Numbered from the stretch's first letter, positions 1-11,179 are shown. The stretch is DNA of 49,363 bases from an uncultured Microbacterium sp. (GCA_947503655.1 CANNEP010000014.1:1-49363); one strand, 5' to 3'. Notes: generated by a model not told the origin, from the sequence alone. Program-made: numbers and translations.

Positions 1-55
1 ACTTGAAATCCGTCATCGTTCCGTCCGTCCAATCTCCGCCAAGCATGCTCAAGCT

Positions 56-955
56 TCACGATTTTTGCAACAGAGCCGTCGCGGCTGCTTCGAGATACAT
101 CTCTTGCTGCGGCCAGGGTAGGGTCTCGTAGGTTCGTGCGGCACCGACGATGCCAGCACGAGCAGGGTGCCCAGCCTTGCGCCAGATGAGTTCGATGGCG
201 CGTCGTGGGCGGGTCCGAAGTTTTGAGAGCGGAATCGAGAGCTCCTCGATGAGGGTGCGCAGCAGGCGAAACCACACCCCAACATGGACTGCCCGGCGTG
301 GTAAGACGACCGTGCCGATCCTCAGAGCTTGCTCAGTGCGTGCGTCTTGGATAACGACCTGTCGCGGAGCGGGCCGGTCGTTCGCCTTGCTGTGCTCCCA
401 GCCGAAGAACGCGTAGGGCCCGAACGCAGCGTCGAGCCGGCAACCGTGACGCGGGCACGTGAGCGTGATCGGAAGTTGCATGATCAGCGGAAACGTGAGC
501 GCTCTGGCTGTCGTGCTCTCGACGCAGACCGGGCACACGCGGCTGACCGGTCTGTTCTTGGAATTGAGTGGAAGCCATGCCCGCCAGTTCACCACTTCTC
601 GGTGGGGATGTTCCTTGGATGTGACGAGTACGGAGTCTTGGCGCACATACGTGTCGAACGCGACGCCGGGCGTCGGTTCAGGCTGGAGCGAATCGAGAAG
701 CCATGGCACCCAGCCAGCTATTGTCATCCGACGCACCTGCTCCATCGGAACACCGGTACGCGCCGCCAGAGTCGTGATCAGTTCCGAAGGCGCATCCAAG
801 TCCAGTGACCCAGGCGCGGGAGCGCCGGGTGGAATGAGGTCGTGGCGGACAAGCTGGTCAACGTGCGTCCCGTGCACGGTGGCGAGCCTGTGAAGCCACG
901 AGGTCAGCGCTTCGCCGTGGCCGGGCGTCGGATGCAGCGGCCACCGCTGCGTCAT
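56..955 (-). CDS. tniQ: TniQ-family transposition protein
   Basis: A 299-aa protein of the TniQ/TnsD family, which in Tn7-superfamily transposons couples target recognition to the AAA+ regulator. The N-terminus carries the usual TniQ opening, a proline-rich stretch followed by SWLHRLA at residues 19-25. A zinc-finger-like cluster is visible: CPVC at 141-144 and CPRHGC at 167-172. Its start overlaps the tniB stop by 4 bp (952-955), so the two are translationally coupled. At 299 aa it resembles the short TniQ proteins of Tn5053/Tn402-type elements rather than the much longer TnsD. It is the last gene of the visible module. The 55 bases to its left hold nothing I recognise; the element continues past base 1. 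Confidence 0.9.
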   Translation of the reverse strand: MTQRWPLHPTPGHGEALTSWLHRLATVHGTHVDQLVRHDLIPPGAPAPGSLDLDAPSELITTLAARTGVPMEQVRRMTIAGWVPWLLDSLQPEPTPGVAFDTYVRQDSVLVTSKEHPHREVVNWRAWLPLNSKNRPVSRVCPVCVESTTARALTFPLIMQLPITLTCPRHGCRLDAAFGPYAFFGWEHSKANDRPAPRQVVIQDARTEQALRIGTVVLPRRAVHVGVWFRLLRTLIEELSIPLSKLRTRPRRAIELIWRKAGHPARAGIVGAARTYETLPWPQQEMYLEAAATALLQKS

Positions 956-1875
956 GGCAGTTCGCGCTCGAATAGACGTCGCCGCTCCGTGGGCCCGACG
1001 TACGACGCGACGAGGAGGGTACGCTGATTGATCGCTTCCTCGCCTGTCTCGATCGCTGCGACAGCTGCGTCCGTGAGCAGACGTGCGGGTTCACCTATGG
1101 TTCCCTCGCTGCGGGCGAGGAGGTAGCGCGCCATCTCTTCAGTGTCGATCATCGAGCGTCGACGAAGAGGGAAGGCTGCCGCGAAACTGGCCAGCAATGC
1201 GCGCGCCTCATCGTTCGGTTCCCAGCGCGGAAGAGCGAAGGGTTCGAACCGGTTTTCGAGCTGGTCGTCAGATCGGATCGCCATGTAGGCCTCGCGCGTG
1301 CCGACCCCGACCAACGGGATGCGCAACTCGTTACCCAGAAACCTCAGCACATTCAGGAACTCGCGTCGCGTGTCACCGCGACCGGCCAGCACGTTGTGCA
1401 GCTCATCAATGACCAGCACCCGCACTCCGACCGCCCGCAACAGGGCCAACGTTGCTTGTTCCATTTCTGGTAACCGTTGTCGCGGGCGAAGTGGTGCCCC
1501 CAGTGCGGCCTGCAGCGCGACGTAAAACCGCGACACTGACGGCTCAGACGGCATCTGAACGGCCAGCACTGACACCTGTTCACGCTCGGCATGAGAGACC
1601 GGCGGGTGGAGCCGACGGAACTTCTCGATGATCATCGACTTGCCGTTGTTGGTCGGCCCTAACAGCAACAGGTTCGGCATACGCTGCTTCTTCGGCCACT
1701 CGAACAGAGTCTCCAACCGCTCCAGCGCCTCGGAGGCACGAGAGTACCCGATCCATCGGTCAGAGCGCACATGCCTGAGCCGCTCATCCGCGGGAAGGCG
1801 TGCGATCGGTTGGACGCTGGGATGCAGATGCGTGAGATCCGCGTCCGCAGTCACGGCGTCCGCCTCCATCACCAC
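952..1875 (-). CDS. tniB: TniB AAA+ ATPase, transposition regulator
   Basis: A 307-aa AAA+ ATPase of the TniB/TnsC family. These proteins polymerise on DNA in an ATP-dependent way, link the target selector to the DDE transposase and give target immunity. Walker A GPTNNGKS lies at residues 73-80 and Walker B VLVIDELH at 153-160; a sensor-like stretch GVGTREAY follows near 190. Length is normal for TniB and nothing looks broken. The gene overlaps tniA by 7 bp upstream and tniQ by 4 bp downstream, so the three genes form one tightly packed transcription unit. The start at 1875 is chosen for this overlap; an internal Met two codons later is an alternative. Confidence 0.92.
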   Translation of the reverse strand: MVMEADAVTADADLTHLHPSVQPIARLPADERLRHVRSDRWIGYSRASEALERLETLFEWPKKQRMPNLLLLGPTNNGKSMIIEKFRRLHPPVSHAEREQVSVLAVQMPSEPSVSRFYVALQAALGAPLRPRQRLPEMEQATLALLRAVGVRVLVIDELHNVLAGRGDTRREFLNVLRFLGNELRIPLVGVGTREAYMAIRSDDQLENRFEPFALPRWEPNDEARALLASFAAAFPLRRRSMIDTEEMARYLLARSEGTIGEPARLLTDAAVAAIETGEEAINQRTLLVASYVGPTERRRLFERELP

Positions 1876-3581
1876 TGTTCGATCTCCTCGAAGGGCATCA
1901 CGCGATCCTCCGTAGCCGGTGCGCTGTTCTCCTCGGGCGGTAGAACATCGGCGGGCGGGCGGGTCACAGAGATCGTGATTTCGTCTGCCGTTCCACCCCG
2001 TTTGCGACGTTCGGCGTTACGACGCGCCTTACGGGTCGTGGAGCTTGCAGCTTCGGTGATCGTGCGCATGTGCTCGACCGTACGGAACAGGGCATCTTCG
2101 TCAACCTGTGCTCGGCCCTCAGCACGCAACCGCTCCAGAGCGGCGCGATGCTCCCACACGCTGACAGCCGGGTACGACAGCGTCCGGTACGGCACAGGCA
2201 TATAGGAACCATCGTCGGGATCGAGCACCCAGATACGGCTGATATCCCGCGGGTCACGGCGGATCACGAATCGTTCCATCTGGGTACGGCGCGCGATCCA
2301 CGGCTTTAGCCCGTTCCGAAAATAGTGCACGTGGTCGATCACGAACCCGGTCCGTGTCAGCTTCCGACGCACCACCGGCAAAAAGTCCACCAGGAACGCG
2401 GATGCATCCGTGACCATCGACGGCGCTGCCTCCTGGACCCCTGCTGTCCACAGCGCCAGTGGGGTTTGCCGGGTCGTGCCGTGGACCTGGCCGTGATAGC
2501 TGGAGACCGCCAAGGTCAGCCGCTTCTCCAACTCGGTGACCGTCAGGACGGCTCGGGCGTCCGAATCGTAGCTTCCGCGCTGGGCAGGGTTGGAGAACGT
2601 CGTGCCCGGCAACTCGTGCACCATCTCCATCAGCGTCCCGATGACGCGCTCGATGATTCCGCCGTAGTGCGGACGCCCTGGAGGCCGATAGTTCAACTCG
2701 ATCCCGTGCTCCTGGCACCCGCGGCGTAGCGCCTCGCTCTTGAACTCCGACGCGTTGTCCAGATACAGCTCGCGCGGCTTCCCCGACATCGGCCACGTGA
2801 CGTCGAGGCCAAGCCGCTCCAGCGGTGCACGTTTGTCGGTGACCATGTGCGCCAGGCACAATCCGACCGAGAGCGCGGACGGCGCTTCCAACGTAATCAC
2901 CAGTCCCACGATGCTCCGCGAGCGCACGTCGATCGCGACCGTTACATACGGGCGACCGATCGGCAAACGGTGCTGTTCGTCCACCACGATTAGATCCACC
3001 ACGGTGTGATCTATCTGCACCTGCTCCAGCACGTCGACGATCGGAGGAACCTGTCCGCCCGCTGACTGCAGCGGTCGGGCCACCTCTCGCCCTTCCCGCC
3101 CCACAGTCTCCGTCCGCGGGTCGAGCGCGGCGATGCGACTCCGAACCGCACCACGTGAAGGAACAGGAAGCCCACGAAGCCGACACATCCGAATGATCTC
3201 GCGATGCACAGCAGCGATCGTCTTGCGTTGACGCGTCAGGTAGTGCTTGCGGATCACCTCCCGAACGACCGTCTCCACCTCGATAGGCAGACGGGCCCCT
3301 CCACGGCCCCCACTGGAGCGGCCGGGGACGAGATCAGAAACCGCGCCTTGGCCACCACGCCACAGCCGTATCAAGAAATAGACGCGCTCCCGCGAAATAC
3401 CTAGCTTCGTGGCCGCCTCGTCGACGGCGTATCCGCCCGTGCTGGATTCAGCGAGCGGCCCGATAACCGCAGCCCGCTCCACCGCCAGTACCCACGCCTC
3501 ATCAGGGACGGTCAGCAGACCGCGCCCGGAAATTCGGTCATCCTTGACCGGCTTTTCGTCCACACCACTATGGGACAACAT
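1869..3581 (-). CDS. tniA: TniA DDE transposase (Tn5053/Tn402-like)
   Basis: A 570-aa Mu/TnsB/TniA-type integrase that joins transposon ends to target DNA. A helix-turn-helix region (GISRERVYFLIRLWRGG, residues ~61-77) is followed by an rve catalytic core whose triad is in place: D191 (QIDHT), D275 (YLDNASEFKS) and E311 (GGIIERVIGT). The PGRPHYGGIIER context is characteristic of TniA. No frameshift or missing catalytic residue is seen, so the protein looks active. It is the first gene of tniA-tniB-tniQ and starts about 55 bp inside the putative transposon end repeats. No TnsA-type nuclease or TniR resolvase lies in the window, which suggests copy-in (cointegrate) chemistry unless they sit further left. 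Confidence 0.93.
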   Translation of the reverse strand: MLSHSGVDEKPVKDDRISGRGLLTVPDEAWVLAVERAAVIGPLAESSTGGYAVDEAATKLGISRERVYFLIRLWRGGQGAVSDLVPGRSSGGRGGARLPIEVETVVREVIRKHYLTRQRKTIAAVHREIIRMCRLRGLPVPSRGAVRSRIAALDPRTETVGREGREVARPLQSAGGQVPPIVDVLEQVQIDHTVVDLIVVDEQHRLPIGRPYVTVAIDVRSRSIVGLVITLEAPSALSVGLCLAHMVTDKRAPLERLGLDVTWPMSGKPRELYLDNASEFKSEALRRGCQEHGIELNYRPPGRPHYGGIIERVIGTLMEMVHELPGTTFSNPAQRGSYDSDARAVLTVTELEKRLTLAVSSYHGQVHGTTRQTPLALWTAGVQEAAPSMVTDASAFLVDFLPVVRRKLTRTGFVIDHVHYFRNGLKPWIARRTQMERFVIRRDPRDISRIWVLDPDDGSYMPVPYRTLSYPAVSVWEHRAALERLRAEGRAQVDEDALFRTVEHMRTITEAASSTTRKARRNAERRKRGGTADEITISVTRPPADVLPPEENSAPATEDRVMPFEEIEQW

Positions 3582-3590
3582 GTCGGGTCA

Positions 3591-3636
3591 TGCGCACAAG
3601 TAGTGACGCGAAAACGACCCATACTCGTGCGCACAA
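3591..3636. repeat. Putative transposon end with paired transposase-binding repeats
   Basis: On the minus strand two copies of TTGTGCGCA occur about 36 bp apart: TTGTGCGCACGAG starting at 3636 and TTGTGCGCATGAC starting at 3599. Tn5053/Tn7-type ends begin with TGT and carry repeated TniA/TnsB sites just outside tniA, which fits this position exactly. The outer copy is taken as the terminus, ending at about 3635 with ACA on the plus strand. The partner end and the 5-bp target duplication cannot be checked because the other end is outside the window. Confidence 0.55.
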
Positions 3637-3669
3637 CTCCCTGAACGACGCCATCGTCTGTGCCGACCA

Positions 3670-3912
3670 CTTCGGACGCTGACAATCGCCGCGCCCTACG
3701 GACTATTCACGTTGATCTTGCTCGGCGAGAGCCTACTGGCATCGTCGAACGCGATCATTTCGGCGCTGCAAGAGGGCGAGCACGTCGCGCCGCTTGGATC
3801 CGCTCATCCCACTCCCCTTTGCCGTGACAACCGGCATTCTCGTCGCCGTGGTCGCGGTGCTGGTGTGGCGCGGTCGAAAAGCCGACGCGCGCCAAACACT
3901 GAGGATCTCATA
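3670..3912 (+). pseudogene. Broken LtrA-like (low temperature requirement A) gene remnant
   Basis: Plus-strand translation from about 3697 gives PYGLFTLILLGESLLAS, the hallmark LGES region of LtrA-family membrane proteins, continuing to about 3790 (EGEHVA). A second frame then reads IPLPFAVTTGILVAVV, a membrane segment ending with a basic tail and TAA at 3910-3912. The frame change and the missing transmembrane region show an internal deletion of a few hundred bases. The N-terminal half is absent; the transposon end lies 30-60 bp upstream. It is tempting that the element inserted into ltrA, with the 5' half left of base 1. The family call rests on the LGES motif and hydrophobicity, so it is moderate. 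Confidence 0.6.
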
Positions 3913-3952
3913 AACGAAGAAGAGCGCCCCTTGCGGGACGCCCTTCTTCGTT
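3913..3952. terminator. Bidirectional hairpin terminator
   Basis: AACGAAGAAG at the left pairs with CTTCTTCGTT at the right, extended by GCGCCCC/GGGACGCCC around a short loop. A TTTT run follows on the plus strand and TTTAT on the minus strand. It can end the ltrA remnant transcript from one side and the tRNA-Ala transcript from the other. Confidence 0.75.
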
Positions 3953-3953
3953 T

Positions 3954-4029
3954 TGGTGGATCTGAGGGGACTCGAACCCCTGACCCCCTGCATGCCATGC
4001 AGGTGCGCTACCAGCTGCGCCACAGACCC
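3954..4029 (-). tRNA. tRNA-Ala (GGC anticodon)
   Basis: Minus-strand cloverleaf of 76 nt with encoded CCA. Acceptor GGGTCTG pairs with CAGATCC. The D arm contains GCGCAGCTGGTAGCGC, the anticodon stem CCTGC/GCAGG encloses the loop ATGGCAT (anticodon GGC, Ala), and the T arm contains GGTTCGAGTCC. It lies 63 bp downstream of rsfS on the same strand and may have its own promoter: TAGGGT sits about 25 bp upstream. A terminator follows at once. Confidence 0.95.
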
Positions 4030-4092
4030 TCTGTTGCCCTTGCGAGGCAACTCATTCACCCTACTACATGCTGAATGGTGGTTCTGACCAAA

Positions 4093-4470
4093 TCAGGAAT
4101 TTTCGACAGGATTTGGCAATTCAAACGGAATTGTCGGGCAGTCATTCCACAGGCGCTCGAGCGAGTAGTACATGCGCTCTTCCTCGTGGAAGACGTGAAC
4201 GACAACGTCACCGAAGTCCTCCAGCACCCAGCGGGCGTCAGCACGGCCTTCACGGCGCAAACGCTTGTGGCCAGCCTCAAGCATCTTCTCTTCGACTTCA
4301 TCGGCAATAGCGGCCACCTGGCGCTCGTTGCGGCCCGTGACGATAACGAACGCGTCGACGAAGGGCAGCGGCTCAGAGACGTCGAGAGCGACGATGTCAA
4401 CGCCACCCTTTGCGTCGGCGGCCAGTGCGGCGATCGACACCATGTCGATCGTGATTTGGGAGGTCGTCAT
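4093..4470 (-). CDS. rsfS: Ribosome silencing factor RsfS
   Basis: A 125-aa protein of the RsfS/Iojap (DUF143) family, which binds ribosomal protein L14 on the 50S subunit and blocks subunit joining when nutrients are scarce. The family core is clear: DVSEPLPFVDAFVIVTGRNERQ near residues 29-50 and the C-terminal WVLEDFGDVVVHVFHEEER followed by YYSLERLW. Length is typical. The start shares one base with the stop of the upstream membrane protein gene (TAATG), implying translational coupling. The adjacent nadD gene is the usual bacterial neighbour of rsfS, which supports the call. Confidence 0.95.
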   Translation of the reverse strand: MTTSQITIDMVSIAALAADAKGGVDIVALDVSEPLPFVDAFVIVTGRNERQVAAIADEVEEKMLEAGHKRLRREGRADARWVLEDFGDVVVHVFHEEERMYYSLERLWNDCPTIPFELPNPVENS

Positions 4471-5780
4471 TAGAACTTTCCGGTCGTTACGACATAGATC
4501 GTGAAGCCAATGGCAGCCAGCGAAAGCAGACCAGCGGTAATGGCGAGCGCCACCACGAGCTTGCTGCTCTTTTCTGGGGCCGGCGGACGAATCATTTCGA
4601 CCGGCGTCTTAGCCTGGCTCACAGCCGCGGTGGCGGCGATGGGAGTGGGAGATGACTGCGGCGCGAGTTCGCCGTCAATCAGAACAGCGTCAACGTCTTT
4701 GCCGTCGGTGATGCCCGGGGCGTGGCCCTGCGAGCCGAGCCCCTCGGGCAACGCGAACGTACCCGTCAGAATGACCTGACCGGTCGACGTGACGGGAGCC
4801 GTCAGCGGCATCAGTGAAACGTCTTCTGGCAACACCAGCATGCTGGCGGAACCCGCGCTCCCCGATGAGGTGGAGCTACGCACCAGCAGGTCGTCGAAGC
4901 TCTCGGCCGGTGTCAGCAGCGCCGAACCAAAGTCAGCGCGCACCTGGTGCTTGTCGTCTGCTTCGGGCTCGGAGCTCGTAACCATCGAAGCCGCAATCGA
5001 CTCGCTTGCGTGGTTGGGGTCTGACAGCGGGATCGGGGCCGCACCCGTTGCCGCGCGCGGTGCCCACTGTGACTCGGGCGTTTCTGACGCGGGTTCCGGG
5101 TCAAGCGTCAACGCCGAGGGCGCTTCGGTGACAGCCTCGGGCACCGACTCCTCAGCAACCGGCTCGACGATTGCCACGTCTGGCTCGCTTGCGACCGGAG
5201 CAGCCTCCGGAACCACGAGCTCGGGTTCTGCCACGGGTTCCGGCTCAACGACTGGCTCCGGAACGACGGGTGCAGGTTCCGGAGTCGCCTCAGCAACCAC
5301 GGGCGCTTCAGCGGCTACGTCTTCCGGCACCACAGCTTCCGGCGCCTCGTCGGCAGCAGTCGGCTCATCAGCTGGCACGATGGGGGTGCCAGCTTCGGGT
5401 GTCAGCACCGGAATCGAATTGGTTCGGATGCGCTCTTGGTCACGGGCCTGGCGACGCGTGCGGGCGCGCGCACCCAGATCGACTGCCGCGTCGGCAACGG
5501 GTGCCGGCGATTCTACGATCGGCTCCGCAGCGCGCGGCAAGTGCAACGGTGGCTCAGCGGGAGTTTCGACCGCGACCGGTTCTGCAGGCGTCGCGGGAGA
5601 CTCGACCGCGGGGCTTGCCTCGGTGCTGGTTTCTGGTTCCGTCTGCGCGGCGGCAGCGGACTGAGCGGCCGCCTCGGCGGCAGCTTCGGGCGTGACAATA
5701 GGCGTCGCGCCGGTCATCCGGATTTCGCGTAGCTGACGGCGCGTCAGCTGCTTGTCTGCAGGCTGGTCGCTAGAGGTCAT
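4470..5780 (-). CDS. Glu/Ala/Pro-rich protein with a C-terminal membrane anchor
   Basis: A 436-aa protein I cannot assign to a named family. The N-terminus has a conserved-looking basic block ([21 protein letters not shown]). About 230 residues of low-complexity Ala/Glu/Pro/Val sequence follow, in which a second block ([22 protein letters not shown]) partly repeats the first. A Ser/Thr-rich stretch comes next, then a single transmembrane helix at about 409-430 with only a few residues after it. The protein is probably tail-anchored with the long disordered region in the cytoplasm. It overlaps nadD by 4 bp and rsfS by 1 bp, so it belongs to that operon, and its position between them suggests a conserved actinobacterial gene. 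Function unknown. Confidence 0.75.
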   Translation of the reverse strand: MTSSDQPADKQLTRRQLREIRMTGATPIVTPEAAAEAAAQSAAAAQTEPETSTEASPAVESPATPAEPVAVETPAEPPLHLPRAAEPIVESPAPVADAAVDLGARARTRRQARDQERIRTNSIPVLTPEAGTPIVPADEPTAADEAPEAVVPEDVAAEAPVVAEATPEPAPVVPEPVVEPEPVAEPELVVPEAAPVASEPDVAIVEPVAEESVPEAVTEAPSALTLDPEPASETPESQWAPRAATGAAPIPLSDPNHASESIAASMVTSSEPEADDKHQVRADFGSALLTPAESFDDLLVRSSTSSGSAGSASMLVLPEDVSLMPLTAPVTSTGQVILTGTFALPEGLGSQGHAPGITDGKDVDAVLIDGELAPQSSPTPIAATAAVSQAKTPVEMIRPPAPEKSSKLVVALAITAGLLSLAAIGFTIYVVTTGKF

Positions 5781-6376
5781 TCAGTGCTCCGATAAAGGTG
5801 ATGCTTTGCAATGTATTGCACGACACCATCGGGAACGAGATACCACACGGGGTGTCCTCTTTGTACTCGTTCGCGACAATCAGTCGATGAAATGGCCATT
5901 GCGGGGATCTCTAATTGACTCACACGTTCGCTGGGAAGTCCTTCGGTGCTGAGGACATGCCCGGGGCGTGAGACCGCGACGAAGTGGGCAAGATCCCACA
6001 GCTCGTCGTGATCGCGCCAACTGAGAATTTGTGCGACGGCGTCTGCTCCGGTGATAAAGAACAGCTCGGCGTCTGGACGCTGTGCCGCAAGGTCGCGCAG
6101 AGTGTCGATCGTGTAGGTCGGGCCCTCACGGTCAATATCTACGCGACTCACGGTAAATCGCGGGTTTGACGCAGTCGAGATCACGGTCATTTCATACCGG
6201 TGCTCGCGATTGCTGACTCCGGACTTCTGCCACGGTTGCCCGGTTGGCACGAAGACGACCTCATCGAGGTCAAAGGAGTGAGCGGCCTCACTCGCTGCTA
6301 CAAGGTGACCATGGTGAATGGGATCGAACGTCCCACCCATCACCCCGATACGAGGAGGCCGCGTCTGCGTCATCAA
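5777..6376 (-). CDS. nadD: Nicotinate-nucleotide adenylyltransferase
   Basis: A 199-aa enzyme that adenylylates nicotinate mononucleotide to deamido-NAD, the shared penultimate step of NAD synthesis. The nucleotidyltransferase signature [12 protein letters not shown] is at residues 14-25 and the C-terminal [10 protein letters not shown] motif at about 162-171. Length fits NadD. It overlaps the downstream membrane-protein gene by 4 bp and follows a small membrane ORF by 6 bp. A putative NadX aspartate dehydrogenase at 25968-26747 could feed the same pathway, but the two genes are far apart. Confidence 0.96.
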   Translation of the reverse strand: MMTQTRPPRIGVMGGTFDPIHHGHLVAASEAAHSFDLDEVVFVPTGQPWQKSGVSNREHRYEMTVISTASNPRFTVSRVDIDREGPTYTIDTLRDLAAQRPDAELFFITGADAVAQILSWRDHDELWDLAHFVAVSRPGHVLSTEGLPSERVSQLEIPAMAISSTDCRERVQRGHPVWYLVPDGVVQYIAKHHLYRSTE

Positions 6377-6382
6377 GAAAAC

Positions 6383-6604
6383 CTAGTGACCTGCTCCATG
6401 CGCGTCGCCACCGTGGCGGGCTGCGTACTGCTCAGCCTTGGGTGCGTGGCGGTTAGCAACGTTGCGGTACGACGCGGCAACGAGAGCCAGCACACCGAAG
6501 ATGCTGATCGCGATGATGAAGGCCGGGAAGGTCTGCATCATGACGGCGAGCGGGTCTTGGCCGGCTTCAGATGCGGTCGTGAGGATCGCGGATGCGATGG
6601 TCAT
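6383..6604 (-). CDS. Small single-pass membrane protein, hypothetical
   Basis: A 73-aa protein with one hydrophobic segment (FPAFIIAISIFGVLALVAAS, about residues 26-45) and a His/Ala-rich hydrophilic tail ending HGGDAHGAGH. I do not recognise a family. It lies 6 bp upstream of nadD on the same strand and is the first gene of that cluster, after the hairpin that closes the proBA operon. The start at 6604 is the only reasonable one. The His-rich tail could bind metal, but that is speculation. Confidence 0.65.
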   Translation of the reverse strand: MTIASAILTTASEAGQDPLAVMMQTFPAFIIAISIFGVLALVAASYRNVANRHAPKAEQYAARHGGDAHGAGH

Positions 6605-6628
6605 TGATGTACTCCGATCGGGTGATCT

Positions 6629-6646
6629 CTGAGAGGTTAATCTCAG
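6629..6646. terminator. Short hairpin downstream of proA
   Basis: CTGAGA-GGTTAA-TCTCAG forms a 6-bp stem with a 6-nt loop, 10 bp after the proA stop. There is no strong T tract, as is common in high-GC actinobacteria. The same 14-base core (GAGAGGTTAATCTC) recurs between clpX and clpP2 at 37353. Confidence 0.45.
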
Positions 6647-6655
6647 TCTAGTTCT

Positions 6656-7914
6656 TTATGCGCGGACCTGCCCCGCGCCGCGCGCGAGCCATTTCGTGCT
6701 GGTCAGCTCGCTCAGCCCCATCGGCCCGCGAGCGTGAAGCTTCTGGGTGGAGATGCCGACCTCGGCACCGAAACCAAATTCGCCACCATCGGTGAAGCGC
6801 GTCGAGGCGTTCACCATGACAACGGCCGAGTCCACTTCAGCAAGGAAGCGCTCGGAGTTGTGCAGGTCAGTGGTAATAATCGACTCGGTGTGACCGGTCG
6901 AATACTGGCGAATGTGAGCAAGCGCCTCATCGAGTGAGTCGACAACCTTCATCGCGACGTCCAGGCTGAGGTACTCGGTATCCCAGTCCATTTCGGTCGC
7001 CGGGACGACACCCGACGCCAAGCCCTGCACGCGGTCGTCGCCATGCACGGTGACACCACCCTGCTGAAGTGCTTCAACAACTGCCGGAACCAGTCGTTCC
7101 GCAGCATCGCGGTGCACGAGGACAGTCTCAACGGCATTACACACGCTCGGGCGCTGCGTTTTCGCGTTGGCAACAATGTCGCGCGCCCACTCAAGCGGCG
7201 CCGATTCATCGAGCACGATGTGCACGTTGCCGGCACCCGTCTCGATGACGGGTACGGTCGACTCCGTCACCACGGTTTCGATCAGAGAAGCGGAACCACG
7301 GGGCACGAGAACATCAATAAAGCCGCGGCCCTTCATGAGTGCGCGAGCACCTTCACGACCAAAGTCATCGACAGAACCGATCACGTCTGCCGTCACACCG
7401 ACCGCTTCGAGCGCTTCGCGCATGACGGCGACCAGCACTGTGTTGCTGTCGCGCGCTGCCGAGCCGCCGCGCAACAGCACGGCGTTGCCGGAGCGCAGAG
7501 CCAGGGCCGCAATGTCAACGGTAACGTTCGGGCGAGCCTCGTAAATTGCGCCCACGACACCGAACGGTACGCGTACCTGTTCGAGCGCCACGCCGTTGGG
7601 TAGGCGGTGTCCGCCAACAACCTGACCGACCGGGTCGGGTAGCTTCGCAACGTCACGCACCGCGGCCGCGAGGCTCTCGATGCGTGCTTCATCAAGGCGT
7701 AGCCGGTCAAGGAGTCCGTCGCCGATATTGTCGGCCACTCCCCTATCCAGATCGCCTTGATTGGCGGCAACGATGCGTGCACTCGAGGAGACGAGGGCGT
7801 CAGCGATCGCGTTCAACACCGTCGCCTTCTGACCGCTCGTCAAACGTGCGACGGCACGGGAAGCCTCTTTCGCAGCAACCAGGCGGTCAACCAGTTCTGC
7901 GGGAAAGTTTTCGG

Positions 7915-7918
<4 letters not shown>
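6656..7918 (-). CDS. proA: Gamma-glutamyl phosphate reductase
   Basis: A 420-aa NADPH-dependent glutamate-5-semialdehyde dehydrogenase, second step of proline synthesis from glutamate. Family motifs include VRVPFGVVGAIYEARPNVTVD at about 118-138, GNAVLLRGGSAARDSN at about 144-159, and the catalytic-cysteine region QRPSVCNAVETVLVH near 255-269. The C-terminal FGFGAEVGISTQKLHARGP is diagnostic. Length is normal. The start overlaps the proB stop by 4 bp (7915-7918), giving coupled translation of the two enzymes, which act in sequence. Confidence 0.97.
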
Positions 7919-10555
<2,637 letters not shown>

Positions 10556-10573
10556 CTCGTGTTTCTCCTTGGC

Positions 10574-10882
10574 TTACTTAATGCCGGTGACCTTGACGCG
10601 GGTCAGGTCCTGACGGTGACCCTGGCGCTTCTTGTAGCCGGTCTTGTTCTTGTACTTCTGGATGACGATCTTCGGGCCGCGGAGGTTGCCAAGAACCTCA
10701 GCGGTGACCTTAACCTTCGCGAGCTTGTCCGCGTCGGTCGTCACGGCTTCGCCGTCAACGAGCAGGACAGCGGGAAGCTCGATCTTCTCACCCTGCGCTG
10801 CCTGGAGACGGTCGAGCTGCACGATCGTGCCAACTTCAACCTTCTCCTGACGGCCGCCGGCGCGCACAACTGCGTAAACCAC
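10574..10882 (-). CDS. rplU: 50S ribosomal protein L21
   Basis: A 102-aa 23S rRNA-binding protein. The start [20 protein letters not shown] and the end [19 protein letters not shown] are diagnostic, and length is normal. It is the first gene of the rplU-rpmA-obg-proB-proA operon. It has a leader of about 150 nt containing a multi-helix fold (10929-10997) and a promoter at 11041-11070, so the operon is probably controlled at the leader as well as at initiation. Confidence 0.98.
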   Translation of the reverse strand: MVYAVVRAGGRQEKVEVGTIVQLDRLQAAQGEKIELPAVLLVDGEAVTTDADKLAKVKVTAEVLGNLRGPKIVIQKYKNKTGYKKRQGHRQDLTRVKVTGIK

Positions 10883-10928
10883 TTCACACCTTGTTTCGTT
10901 AGGGAGCGGAATTGCTCCGAAATGTCGT

Positions 10929-10997
10929 AAAAGACTCTGCTTGCATCACCCGAAAAATCGGGCCCCCACGAGGAGGTGGTGCGGCTGCAAGTCTTTC
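10929..10997 (-). promoter_or_regulatory. Structured 5' leader of rplU, candidate autoregulatory element
   Basis: In the minus-strand RNA an outer helix AAAGAC/GTCTTT (10991-10996 with 10930-10935) continues as TTGCA/TGCAA (10986-10990 with 10941-10945), leaving a 5-nt bulge on one side. Inside are two hairpins: a CCACC/GGTGG-type stem around a CCTCCTCG stretch, and CCCGA/TCGGG with a TTTT loop. The three-way junction ends about 46 nt before the rplU ATG. Leaders of r-protein operons often bind an encoded protein. Whether L21 binds here is inference. Confidence 0.5.
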
Positions 10998-11040
10998 GAC
11001 GCCGCCTGGGCGGACGACGCGGTATGCGCACCAAGGGTCT

Positions 11041-11070
11041 ACTTTACCTGATACATGCCCCACCCGGCAA
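11041..11070 (-). promoter_or_regulatory. Promoter of the rplU operon
   Basis: A TTGCCG -35 (11065-11070) and a TAAAGT -10 (11041-11046) are separated by 18 bp. This places transcription start near 11034, about 150 nt upstream of the rplU start codon. Confidence 0.55.
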
Positions 11071-11179
11071 AACCAGGTTGGCGTGTCGCAGGCGACTCCC
11101 AGCGGCACCCGAAAGGAGAACCACTACAACGCCCGTAGACAAACGCTTGGCCTCACTGCGTGAGACCTAACATCTAATA

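Noticed and set aside
1..3640. CRISPR-associated transposon
   Set aside because: TniQ, TniB and TniA match Tn5053-type lengths, and no cas gene or repeat array is in the window. A system left of base 1 cannot be excluded.
3954..4029. tRNA-Ala as an integration site for the transposon
   Set aside because: The transposon end is 320 bp away with ltrA sequence between, no tRNA 3' duplicate was seen, and TniABQ elements do not need tRNA sites.
4789..5664. Ser/Gly/Thr-rich 291-codon open frame on the plus strand
   Set aside because: It is the antisense of the low-complexity part of the membrane-anchored protein gene; high-GC bias keeps it open. No start context or family.
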